A stretch of 64,000 bases of DNA from assembly GCA_002964805.2 (NCBI GenBank), contig PUDQ02000085.1, positions 406,701-470,700 of the forward strand, written 5' to 3'. Made by a program: the position numbers and the translations under genes. Below, in pieces: positions 9,265-19,740 of this stretch (position 1 is the stretch's first letter; the number at the start of each line of letters is the position of its first letter). This stretch comes from Trametes villosa (Eukaryota; Basidiomycota; Agaricomycetes; Polyporales; Polyporaceae). Below the pieces are notes generated by a model that was not told the DNA's origin, made no database searches, and was given only the letters and a program-made list of their open reading frames with translations.

Positions 9265-12200
9265 TCACCGCGCGAACGACGACGGCGGCTTCTCCCGCTC
9301 CCTCTCTCGGTGCCGCTCCTTGTCCTTGTCCCTGTCGCGCCGCCCGAGGCCCAGCATCGGCGCGGTGAAGCTCAGCTTGCGCGTCGCGCGCTTCCAGTTG
9401 TTCGCCGCGCCGCTGCCCGCGGACGACGACGCGCTCCCGCTGCTGCTGCTCGGCGGCACCGCGGGCGAGTCCGCCACGCTCCCCGCGCCCGCGGACGGGG
9501 AGAAGCCGTACCCCGCCGGCGCGAACGGGTTGTACCCGTGCGCGTGTCCGTGTGAAGGCGTTGGCGCGGAGGTGGACTGTGGTATGGGCTGTGGACTTGA
9601 TCGCCGCGAGAGCTCGTCGCTCGGTGCGCTCGTACTGGCCTCGACGCCCCCTGCGTGCGCGGCATCCCCGTTCTCCGCATGCTTGCCGTTCACGAGTAAC
9701 GGCGCCGCGACCCCGTTCTCCCCAGGGGACGTAGGCGACCCGGGTAAAGGCGGCAGCGGCGGCATCGTCACCGTCGACGGCGGGCGCGACGCGCTCCCCT
9801 GCTCGCCCAAGCCCGACCCAATCCGCGCGCCCGCCGTGGATGGCCGCGGCGGCAGCTTCGACGACCCGCGCTTCTCGCGCTTCAGGCTCCTCGACAGCTC
9901 CGGGGACGACTTCTTGTGCAGCGGCGAGCCAGGCGGTGGCTCCTCCGCAGAGGACGCAGAGGCGGTGGCGGACGCGAACGACGCGGAGGGCACGACGGGC
10001 GAGAGCGGCGCGACGACGTCCTGCCGCGAGCTCTTCCGCTTGAACCACGCGCTCGGCTTCTTCTCTGGGGCGCGCTCCTTCGTCGGCGTCCCCGCGGCCG
10101 CGGCCGCCGAGCCGTTCGGGAACGCGTGCGTCTTCGACGGGCTCGGAGACGGGGGTACCGATGGTGGCGCGCCCTCGTGCGTCTCTGCCGTCGACGCGCT
10201 CGACTGCGCGGTGCGCGGCCGCCGGGCCGCGGATGGCGAGTACGGCAGGCTCGGGACGGCCTCGTGCGCGCTCTTGCGGTTCTCGGTGTGGCCGTTGGCA
10301 CGCAGGCGGATGGACGGGGACTGCCGCAGGCTGTGGAACAGCCCGCCGAGCGAGTGGTTGTGCTGCGGCTGCGACGGGGATGCCGGGATCGGGGGTGGAG
10401 GCGGTGGTGAGGACGCGCCGGTCGGGGGGATGGAGACGACGAGGTTGGGCGGGGCGGGTGCGGACGGGAGCTTCGGGGTGTGGGTATGGGAGGGCGAGAG
10501 GGGGATCGGGTGGGACGCGGGCGTGCTCGGCATGGGCGAGTCGCTCTTGTCCGAGTCTGGCTCTTCTGTGAGGCCTGGGGGCACCGCGGGCGTGGGCGAG
10601 CCGGGGACTGGTATCGTTTCGCCCACCTCGGAGGCGGTGGCGAGGCTGAGCGGCTGGCCCGGCGCGGACCCGATGTCGGTCGTCGCCGCGGAGGCCGGTG
10701 GGGGCGTCGGGGGCTTGATGCCGAGCGCGGTCAGGTCGAGGTCGACGGCCTGGTAGTAGAGGACGTATGCGGAGCCGCTGTTGGACTCGCCGAAGTATTT
10801 CGGGATGTCGGACTCCTTGATTGTGGAAACGGTGTCGTCGTCAAACAGCATCCACGTCCCGCGCGCTTTGATGATGGTCACATAATGCCCATGATGCGGC
10901 CCGCTGCGCCCCGAGTCAGCATGGGCGGCAATAGTGGGCAGTATCACAAGGGGACGTACGTTCCGATGTGGACCACAATCGCGAAGAGCTCGTACAGCCT
11001 GTCCGGATCTTCCGCGTCGTCCACGGTATTGAACAGCCGGAGCTCGAGCGGGAACGCGACACGGTATGCTAACTTGATGTACTTCCCGACGTCTTCCTGG
11101 TACTTGAACCGCTTCAAGTGTAGCGCGAGCACGTTGGGTAGCTTCTTGATTTTCATCCTGCGTGGTACCACCAACATATCAGCACCCATATGCTATGTCC
11201 GCGAACTATCACAGTAGAAAACGCACCTCTTCTCTGCCTCCTGGAGGTCGCAACATGAGTCGCAGAAGAACTTGTTCTTCTGACAGAGCATCTCGCTCGC
11301 GCTGAACTGCCGCAGGCACGCAGTGACGCTAGAGTTCTGCTCGATGTCGATCGAGAGGTCGATGAACGACTCGTCGCGCGATGACACGGTTTCGCACGTA
11401 AGACAGCGCGTCTCGCTCGTCAGCACGCCCTCAAACAGCCGGTGCACGATCGTGGAGTGAAACGAGGTCCCGAGAGCCGTGGACGTCGAAGCGGGCGGGT
11501 TCGTCGAGAGCGTGGCTATGGAATTCGACACTGGCGCAGAAGTGACGTTAACGGAGGGACGTTACGTGAGAGAAGGGCCGGGCGGCCGCGTGCTTACAGT
11601 CCTCTCCGGAAGGGCCTACGCCGTTGGTGCCCGATCCGAGGCGGCGCCGGTCGTCCTCCATCTCCTCCATTATCTTGTTCAACAAGAAGTTGAGGAACTC
11701 GTGCGCGTCCTGGTGCATGGAGCCGCGGAAGAGCTCGTTGAGTTCCTTGATCTTGTCAATCAAGGCGCGGGGCGCGACGGTCCCCTTATCGACCGGGCTC
11801 CGGCTGATGTGGAGGTACAGCGAGCGGAGGGCGGAGAGCAGGGTGGGAGGGGAAGGCGGGATGAGGAATGTGGGCGGAGAGTTGCTGGGGTGGTTGTGCG
11901 CGGGCTCCGAGACTGACAGGGCGCGTCCGCCCTTCTTGCGAGAGGTCTGCGGACTTGTGGAGGGTGGTGGGTGAACGGGCGCGGGCTGAGGGGGTGCTTG
12001 TAGAGGTACATCGGGCACGGAGGGGTCTGGATATTGGATGAGGAGTTCCCGGAACGGGCCACAGAAGTAGAGGGCCTGGAGAACAGAGTTGGCGTAACTG
12101 TCAAGGAAGCTGGGTCAGCGGGCCGAATCAAACGCTGTGAACGAGGGTTCGGAGGGTGGGTGCCGTGATGAGTAGAGAAAGGCAAAGACGTAGTGCAATG

Positions 12201-12670
12201 AGGATGTCCGGATGAGATGCCGCAGTGGGCGGGGGTGAAACGGGGTGACAGCGGTGTCGCAGTGGGAAACTAGACTGTCCGACCTCGAGCGGGTTGCGAC
12301 GGGTACGAGCGGGAGACGGGAAACGGTCGTGATAAGACAAGCAGGAGGTCGAGGTGTGTACAACATTGTTCGAGTGGGCGCAAGTACGGGACGCATATGC
12401 GGAGAAGAGCAGGGTTGATGGAGATGTCGAAGCAGAGATGTGTCGGAGGATCGGCAGAGTAGAGGAGGCATGGGATGTGTACTCACCAAGTGTTCCCAAA
12501 CTAGAGCACATTAGCCAAGGACCAGGAGATAATGAGGGCGCACTCACGTTCTCGAGGCCGAAGGTCTTTGCGTCCGCAGCAGAGACGATGGGAGGCTGCT
12601 CTACGACGACGGGGGCGGGGGTGGCGGGGGCCTGGCTGGACGCGAATGGGATCCATTTTCCAATGGCCAT
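9265..12670 (-). CDS. creB: Ubiquitin carboxyl-terminal hydrolase, CreB/USP46/Ubp9-13 type
   Basis: Six exons: 12670-12548, 12500-12487, 12097-11598, 11530-11227, 11157-10960 and 10903-9265; 925 aa. The second exon is only 14 nt and its last codon, split over the intron, is the catalytic Cys46 of [16 protein letters not shown]. Further USP signs are [20 protein letters not shown], two zinc CxxC pairs (RCLTCE and FFCDSCC), [19 protein letters not shown] and the catalytic His in [12 protein letters not shown] (about 386). The tail from about 420 to 925 is Ser/Pro-rich and probably disordered, with a basic Arg/Glu-rich end. In Aspergillus the orthologue CreB works with the WD40 protein CreC in carbon catabolite repression; the same role here is inference. 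The start follows [12 protein letters not shown], directly before the catalytic domain. Confidence 0.9.
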
Positions 12671-13796
12671 GCTGTTGGCTCAAGAGCGGCGTCTTGAGCT
12701 GGCCTCGGACGGGCAGGGGCGCCAGGACGAGGAGGAGAGCGTCGGGCGCGGGGCGGACGGCGGGGAGAGGGTTGTGGACGAGAGAGAGGGCGAACCGGGT
12801 CGAGAGGCCATCAGCACATCCGACGCGCGCCCACCGCGCCGCCCTTCCGCCAGGCACACGCCCCCTCCCCCAATCCGGCAATTCTCAATACACACCGCCC
12901 TCGATTCGCCTCTTCTCCCCCTTCTCGCTCGCTCGCACCGTCGTATCTCAGCCGGCCGGAGTGCGTCGTTTGCCTGCCTCGCCCCACGAGCATCCCGCGA
13001 GATCGCTTCTCCGCTGGGGATCGGGCCATGCGCGCAAGATGGCCCCGAGCACGCCCGTGCCTGGTGCCTGCCCCGGTCCCGCGATCGCGCAACTCGAGTG
13101 CTTCGTTCAATTCCATCCCTCGCCTCTCCAGAACCCGTATCATCTCTAGCGACTTTGCATCATTGCAAGCGTACGCGCCTGGCTAGAAGTCGCCACGTCG
13201 CTCGTTCATGGGACCTCAGAAGCCCCCTGGGCGGTCCGTGCTCCTCGGGCCGTCGACGCACGCTGCCAACTGTCCGCGTACAGATCGTCACGGCATCCTA
13301 GCACATGCGCGTGTGTACGCACCGCCAACAGGAGCAGCAGTGGCCCTATCTCAGCCTTAGGCCCACTCGACTGATCTGCTGCTCGCGGGTGCCAAGATCC
13401 CGGCGGATGCAGACTCCGGCTATAAATGACGGTGCGTACACTCTTCGCCGTACAACGCTACTGAACTACTGGTACAACAGAGTGCGCGCGGAATATAGAG
13501 CTCGGGGTCGGTGCGAAGCCGCAAGATCAAGAGCAGTTCCGACAGTATGTACTGGCCCCGAATGCATTTTCGGTACCGAAGGGCAGCGAGCCCACGGTTG
13601 CCAAGACTTTCCTCTTCGTCAGCTTCCCTACTGCGTAATCCGGGATTGGCAGGTCCATCCACACTATCTACCTTGTCCTACACATGCGTTACATCACTCA
13701 ACTGAGCGGGGGTGGTATATTACAGATTTCACAACAGCAAAGATCGACAGCAAATCTAGCTAAGCAGCACACGAGAGCGAGACGATCCAAATTCCC
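12671..13796. other. Intergenic region, no gene supported
   Basis: This holds the creB promoter and the 3' flank of the minus-strand F-box gene. Open frames occur on both strands, but none has a domain, intron signals or conservation with the rest of the window. The last 60 bp resemble the 3' flank of the F-box gene at 17714, showing that the duplicated unit extends past the stop codon. Confidence 0.55.
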
Positions 13797-15161
13797 CTAC
13801 ACCGTGCCTAGCATCTCCGTGATGAGGCGCGCGTCGCACGGAAGGTAGAACGTGCGCACCAGCGACAGTCCACAGGTAGCACAGACTTCCATAGCGTCAG
13901 GCATCCACGGCCCCGTATATGCGCACGAGATATGGATGATCCGCCCAGGCCCCCCGTCGCGCACCGTGCCCGTCCACACCCGGTCGAGGATCTGCTTCGC
14001 CGCCGCCATCGTGAAGCTCGTCTTCGCCACGCCGACGCACCCGGTCAACACAGTCAGCTCCGGGTACTCAGGCTCGCCTGACGACGCGGACGACTGGCAT
14101 AGACAGGGCTGGGCCTTCCCGTACTGCATGTCCCGCTTCACCGCGTCCTGCTCCACCTTGACCTCCAACACGCTCGCATCCGAGTCGGACGCGGCTGCCG
14201 CCGACGCCGCCGCTTCGTCGTCCTCGTCAAAGGGGATGCCGCAGAGGCTGACCGTGAAGAGGGGCATCGAGCACACGTACTTCGCCATCGCCTCCAGCGC
14301 CGCGTCCGCCTCCGCGCGCGTGACCCCGCGGTCGCCCCCTATGGACACGCCCATCTGGCGGTGCGCCGACCCGCGCGTCTCGAGCCGGATCCCCTCCGAG
14401 AAGCGCTCGATCGCAGCGCGGAGCGGGGTGGGCGCGGCGACCGCCGCGACCTCCGCGCGGTACGGCTGCGAGCGGTCCATCATGTGCCCGTCGTGCGCGA
14501 GCATCTCGCGCAGGCGCTGCCGGCGCGCGGGGTTCTCCGCGTCGGCGATGTTGCGCAGCAGGGCGGGCGTGGGGAACTTGTACCCGAAGAACGCGGTCTC
14601 GACGTGCGCGGCGTTGAGCCCGCACATGCTGTGCAGCCGCTCGGTGGGCCCGGGCACGGAGAAGATGCGGCACGTCTGTAGAACGTGTGGGCGCACGAGG
14701 TACACCCACTCGTAGAGGTGCGCCTCGGGGTGTGGCGTGCAGTGTAGGACGGTGAGGTGGCGCACGTGGCGCCGGAGCTCGGGGTGGTGCAGAAGGGTGT
14801 GTGCGAGCGAGCGCGAGAAGGGCGAGGAGGTGTGGAGGGTGACCGACCGGTAGGAGGCGTGAGTGGCATTCTGGTGCCAGCGGGTGCAGACGAGCCCGGC
14901 GCGGGCTGCGTCGGCGGGTTCGAGGAAGGAGAAGATGGTGTATAGAATGTCGTCGCGGAACCATGGCTTCTCTAGCTTTATGTCGGGTAGTCTGAGTTCA
15001 AGCCGCGAGAATGCCAGTGAGAGAGCTTGCAAGGACGCGAGGCTGAACATGACAACAAGAGGGACAGGAGAGTCATCGGACTCGTCATTTCTATGATATG
15101 TCAGGAAATAGATTCACGAGGCCGCAATCCGTACCACTCACATCGCGGAAACTGCATCCAA
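13797..15161 (-). CDS. F-box protein with C-terminal CxC/CxxC motifs (paralogue 3), start codon altered
   Basis: Exon 2 is 15090-13797; the equivalent of the 20-nt first exon is 15161-15142 with a 51-bp GTGAGT...TAG intron in the same phase as the relatives. At the position of the family ATG this copy has TTG (TTG GAT GCA), with no in-frame ATG upstream before a break in similarity. Translation may start at the internal ATG at 15050 (MFSLASLQ), giving 417 aa, or at the near-cognate TTG. The F-box (KPWFRDDILYTIFSFLEP), the CLCQ motif and CATCGLS are all intact. The internal-start form loses only the short N-terminal segment. It is head-to-head with the F-box/LRR gene at 15894. Confidence 0.75.
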
Positions 15162-15579
15162 TGTCGCCGATGAATGCGGCAGCGAAGATACGGCATAATG
15201 GAGTGCTTTGAGGCCCGCAGCCAGCCTAAGAGTTAACAGCGTCTTTCGTCAGCAACACCCATCTTCCTGCACCAATAAGAGCGATGCGTACCCAATGAAT
15301 GGACGAACTGCAGCGCAGTGCAACCTGGTATTGTCCACGAAGCCACTGGAGAGCAGCCGCCACGGCGGAGCCATGGTATAAGTAGTACTCGGAGTTCTCG
15401 ACAGCCTCAGTATCGCTTATCCGCGCAATCAAGCGAGAGAAATATGTGTTTCTCGATTGGTGGCCAGGTAATGGTGTGCTTTTCTTGGGAAGCTTGGGAG
15501 TCGGGGGAGACGTGTTGTGGCGGCATCGGGCCGATCGGATCGAGGTGTGCGGTAGCATGTGACAGGCACGCGTCACGGC

Positions 15580-15611
15580 TTCTGCATCTGGCAGGCGAGT
15601 AGGGTCCCACG
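15580..15611 (+). promoter_or_regulatory. Recurrent 32-bp element, copy 2
   Basis: It begins TTCTGCATCTGGCAGGCGAG and is the counterpart of 1300-1331. It lies 283 bp upstream of the ATG of the F-box/LRR gene at 15894 and about 420 bp from the divergent F-box gene. On the minus strand, the adjacent stretch near 15528-15575 matches CCTGTCACA...GATCCGATCGGCC at 1346-1382, so the whole spacer is homologous. Confidence 0.55.
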
Positions 15612-15893
15612 CTGCGGTGGTTCGTAGCTTCGCGCCGGACGACTCTCTCTCTGCGCTACCATCGCTCACCCTATCTGCAGCATCCGCCGGTATCGTACGC
15701 CATGAATTACCTACCGGCTGGCGAGGCGCTAATCTGGTACCTATTCTCTCGCAGAACAACCATGCAGGCGTCGTGCGATTGTCGTATTTGCGCTCGGTCA
15801 CAGTGGTCCGGCTCCGAGCTCATCGAACAGAAGTTCGTTATCACAGCTTCAGTAGCTCAACTCCCCACACTAGAGGACACTGACGATCTTTCC

Positions 15894-17304
15894 ATGCATA
15901 GAATGCTCCAAAACTACGACATTCTCTACGATGTGATGGCGGCGGCGGCGAGCTCCACCTCAGCCTCCGTCGTCTCCGCGCTCATGCGTACTTGTCACGA
16001 CCTCCACCGACAAGGCATACGGGTACTCCTCGCCATGGACATAGAACTTCGGGATGTGGATCAATGCAAATCCTACATCGCTTTCCTTGAAGCGCGCAAT
16101 GGAGAGCGCGCTCGACTGGTCAGGACCTTCCATCTGCACCTCGTCCGGAACCGGCTTCCCTTCGATGTCGCCCAAAGGATGGCGACTATCATACGCGCAA
16201 TGTCTGATCTCAAGTACGTGCGTCTCAGCGGCAACGCAGACTGCCCCACAATCCTCGCAGCCATAGCCTCTCGCAAGAGCATGAAGCATCTCGCTATCAG
16301 CGGCTCCCCAGCCTGAGGACGTAGTGCGCGTAGCATCCTCCGCGCGCTGGGCCCGCGGCTCATCACCCTCCGGCTGAGCATTTCCCCCTTTGATGATTCG
16401 AATGATACTGAGATCCCTCCCACCCTCATGCACCGCTCCTCGCAGACACTCCGGAGGGTCGAATTGTTCTCTGGTGGGTTGGTTGCCCCGCGTGCCAACG
16501 AAGACCCTGGGCCAGTGTTTTCCCAGGTGCGGTACCTCAGACTCGGCGGTTCCCTGGGGTTCGAATTCCTCCAACTACGCTTGAGCACGTATAAGCACTG
16601 CTTTCCGAACCTGACACAGTTGCGCGTGTTCTATTGGCAACACCGTGGGCCACCGGCGACGCTGGATATCACGCGTAGGGCGAACCGCTCCGCTGGAGAG
16701 GAAGGGCGGATCTGGGGCTCACTGAGGGACATCCGGGGCACGGCGAAAGGGCTATACTCCCTCGCCTTTCGGTGTAAATGTACCACGCTGTGCGTCACTA
16801 TCTCCGGGAAGACGGATTTCACGCCCCTCCGCGGTGTCATTGGCGATATCGCACCAAAACGGCTCGTGCTCGCCCCCAACACGCCCTACCAGCCCAATTT
16901 CTCGATCGGGCATCTTCGCGAGGTGCTTAAGTTGCTGCTACGCGGCGCGACGTCCCTCGTTCCACGGGTACAGGATGTCCGGGTGGCGCTGCGTGGTGAA
17001 CCGGGCGGCCCCTACGAGATGGTCATCCGTCAAAACCTAGTGCGCTGAACAGCCCTCGCTTCTCCCACTATCTGACCGTATCCTGTCACCCTTTTTTTAG
17101 GATCTGTTGGCCCGGATCTCTCAGAAATTCAGCCCGGCATCGTTCACCCTTGCGCTCTTCGAGGCCCCAGAAATCCAGGCGGCACACTTCGCTAACACGC
17201 CGACTTTGGCTGATGTGGTCGTCACTCTGAACGCCGCCTGTGCTGGCCTCAGCCGCGTACGGATCGTCGAGAGCTCTCCGGCTGTACTCGAATCGTACTA
17301 CTGA
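15894..17304 (+). pseudogene. F-box/LRR-like gene interrupted by in-frame TGA
   Basis: Exons 15894-17039 and 17101-17304 (intron GTGCGC...TTTTTTTAG) would give about 449 codons, but codon 16314-16316 is TGA. The frame is open and similar to the gene at 1-1023 on both sides: before it DILYDVMAAAASS and MRTCHDLHRQGIRVLLAMD, after it SILRALGPRLITLRLSI, RVELFSGG and a C-terminus ending LESYY. No GT-AG intron can remove the TGA. The copy is therefore probably a recent pseudogene making at most a 140-residue N-terminal piece holding the F-box-like helix. Readthrough or a sequencing error cannot be excluded. It supplies the C-terminal end of this family, which the left-edge copy lacks. Confidence 0.75.
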
Positions 17305-17713
17305 TTCGCGGGAGGGTTGTTGATATCTCTGGACACCATGGGCACCACCATCGGAGGTCCCTCCCTACGCCGCCGCTGGAACAGAGTTTTCTGCAGTAGA
17401 CCTCCGCTTCGGGAACGGTCATAGGTGTTTGCGCACTAGCACACGAACGAGCGAGCAGGCGCGTTGAGGCCGGACCACTGGTCGTCGGGCGGGACAGCAT
17501 GAAGACGGATACGGCATGGTCAGGGTGGTCGGGTGCTGGAGGGGAGATGACTGAGGAGGATCATCTCGACGTTATGTATGGATTGCAAAACGAGCCTGGG
17601 AGCGGGGATACTGCGTTGATTATACACATGTTCGAACTACAACAGCAGAGATGAACAGCAGAATTAGCCAAACAGCACAAAAGGGCGATGCTGGGGCGGG
17701 ACGACCCATAGCT

Positions 17714-19050
17714 CTATGCTAGCGCTTCCAAGACGACAGCTGAATCGCACGGAATATGGAATGTATACACGAGGGATAATCCGCAGGTTGCGCAAACTCG
17801 GGCCTCTGGTGGCAGCGACTCGCTATGTGCGAGGTAGATGTTAAGGGAACGCACAGACCGCCCATCTGGCATCGAGCCCTTCCACACCCTGTCAACTAGC
17901 CCCTTTGCGCCTGCGTCCGTGAAACACCTCTTTGTCATGCCCACGCACCCTACCACTAGCGCCGACGGGGGATAGTCTGCGCCGTCCGAGGAAGAGGGGG
18001 CCCGGCGGCATAGACACCGCTCCAACGACCCAACTTGCGTAGCCCTTCTGAGTACGTCGTCGCTTAGCACGATATCAGTCGCGGGCTCCGACCACCCCTC
18101 TTCCTCGTCGGGGTCGGAAAAGCCGGAGAGCGCAACCGAACAACGGGTTACCGCGCCGGAGAGCTTGCCCAGGGCCTCTAGCACCATGACCGCCTGGTCG
18201 CGTGTGACCTTGCCCTGTGTGCCTCCCACGAGAATGTCCATCCGGCGCTCGGATGACTCATTCACTTCGAGCTGTATGCCCTCGGCGAAGCGTGCTATCG
18301 CGGCGGGAAAGGTGGTCGGTGCGGCGATCGCCTCGATGTCCTTGCGGTACTGTTGCGTCTGGTCGATCACGAATCCACCATGCATCATCTCCCGGAACCG
18401 CTGTCTCCTCGCAGGGTCGTCCTCTTCGGCGATGTTCCTCAACAGGACCTCCTCGGGATACTTGTATCCGAAGCACGCGACCTCCACCCGCTCGGTATAA
18501 AGTGCGCAGGCGTTGTGCAGCATCTCGGTGGGCCCAGGCACGGCAAAAATGCGGCATGTTCGCAGCGCGTGCGTGGGCAGGAGATATATCCACTCGTAAA
18601 GGTGTGCCTCGGGATGTGGCGAGCTATGCACCACGGTTAGATGGCGAACATGCTGCCGGAGTTCGGGATGGTGCAGGAGTGTATGCGCGAGCGAGGGCGA
18701 GAAGGGCGAGGACGTATGCAGTGTGACCTCCCGGTAGGACGCGCGTGCGGCGTTCTGGTGCCAGCGTGTGCAAACGAGCCCGGCACGGGCCGCGTCTGGG
18801 GAATCAAGGAAGGGAAAGATAGCGTATAGGATGTCGTCGCGAAACCATGGTTTGTCTGGCTCTGTGTGGGGCAGCCGGAGTACAAGCCGCGAGAATGCGA
18901 GCCCTGCCGCTTGCAAGGACGCGAGGCCTAATATGACGACGAGAGGTACACTGTGAGAGTCGTCGGGCGCGCTGTTTCTCTGGGTGGTCAAACTAATATT
19001 CCGTATATCTTAGACCATACTAGTACTCACATCTTCGCTAGTGTGTTCAT
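17714..19050 (-). CDS. F-box protein with C-terminal CxC/CxxC motifs (paralogue 4)
   Basis: Exons 19050-19031 and 18992-17714 give 432 aa. The 20-nt first exon encodes MNTLAKI; the intron is only 38 nt (GTGAGT...TTAG). The protein has the hydrophobic leader VPLVVILGLASLQ, the F-box DKPWFRDDILYAIFPFLDS, CLCRRAPSSS and CATCGLSLVYTFHIP near the end. It is intact and closest in layout to paralogue 3. Its 3' flank (17640-17690) is similar to that of paralogue 3 (13735-13780). A role as SCF adaptor is inferred from the F-box only. Confidence 0.88.
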
Positions 19051-19423
19051 TGTCGCATGTAAAGCTTGCGAAGGGCGCCACGAGGAAGCAGTGTGGAGCA
19101 AGGCCTTGAGCACGTCAATTGACGAGTTCCTTGACTACACGAAACCTCGTCTGAAAGGTTCCTCACCCAAGCAACTTGAACGGATGGGCGATAGCGCGAC
19201 TGGACTAACACTATCAAAGCCGGACGTCAGATACCACGGAGTCGCAGAAATGTTAGCCTGTAGCGGGGGGCCGGTGCAGAACAGTACACTGAGGAACGTG
19301 CAGTTTCTCGGTAGATCAGGGAAACAGTCCGCCAGAGATTCAGAGTCGCCGCGAGAGTGCGTGGTGGCGGGGAGCCGAGAGACGTATTGTGGCGGCATCT
19401 GCCATCAGGCCGAAGCGTGCCAA

Positions 19424-19455
19424 TTCTGCATTTGGCAGTTGAGTACAATCCCACG
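19424..19455 (+). promoter_or_regulatory. Relic copy of the 32-bp divergent-promoter element
   Basis: It begins TTCTGCATTTGGCAGTTGAG and ends CCCACG. It is placed 374 bp upstream of paralogue 4 in the same arrangement as at 15580. No F-box/LRR gene follows on the plus strand; the next genes are unrelated small membrane proteins on the minus strand. This suggests the partner gene of this module was lost. Confidence 0.5.
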
Positions 19456-19740
19456 CGCCGGCTCCTTTTCCTCATCATCACCGTTCGATTTCACATATTC
19501 CTGGCATCATCGGCGTTGTACGCTAAGCCACACTCGGGAGCCTTCTCGCATGCGCTGCGTGGCAGATTCTCCAAGGGGTTCAAGAGTCCCCATAGGTAAT
19601 GCGTTATGTAGGCCATGACGAAGTATTACACGTTGAACTACAGATGACCCCAGGCCGCACCTGTCGGGTCCCGTTTCGATGAGCCATCCTATCGCGACAC
19701 CTCCTACAAAGCCGGTCCCAAAAACGCCACCAGGGGCCTG

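Noticed and set aside
9320..10756. Long plus-strand open frame of 478 codons
   Set aside because: It is exactly antisense to the low-complexity tail of the CreB-type gene, whose catalytic domain and splice sites prove the minus strand. High GC keeps the opposite frame open.
13305..13763. Plus-strand open frame of 152 codons
   Set aside because: Composition is unlike coding sequence here, and it overlaps the conserved 3' flank of the duplicated F-box unit.
18953..19618. Plus-strand open frame of 221 codons
   Set aside because: It is antisense to the first exon of F-box paralogue 4 and runs through the promoter module; no similarity to the F-box/LRR family was found in it.
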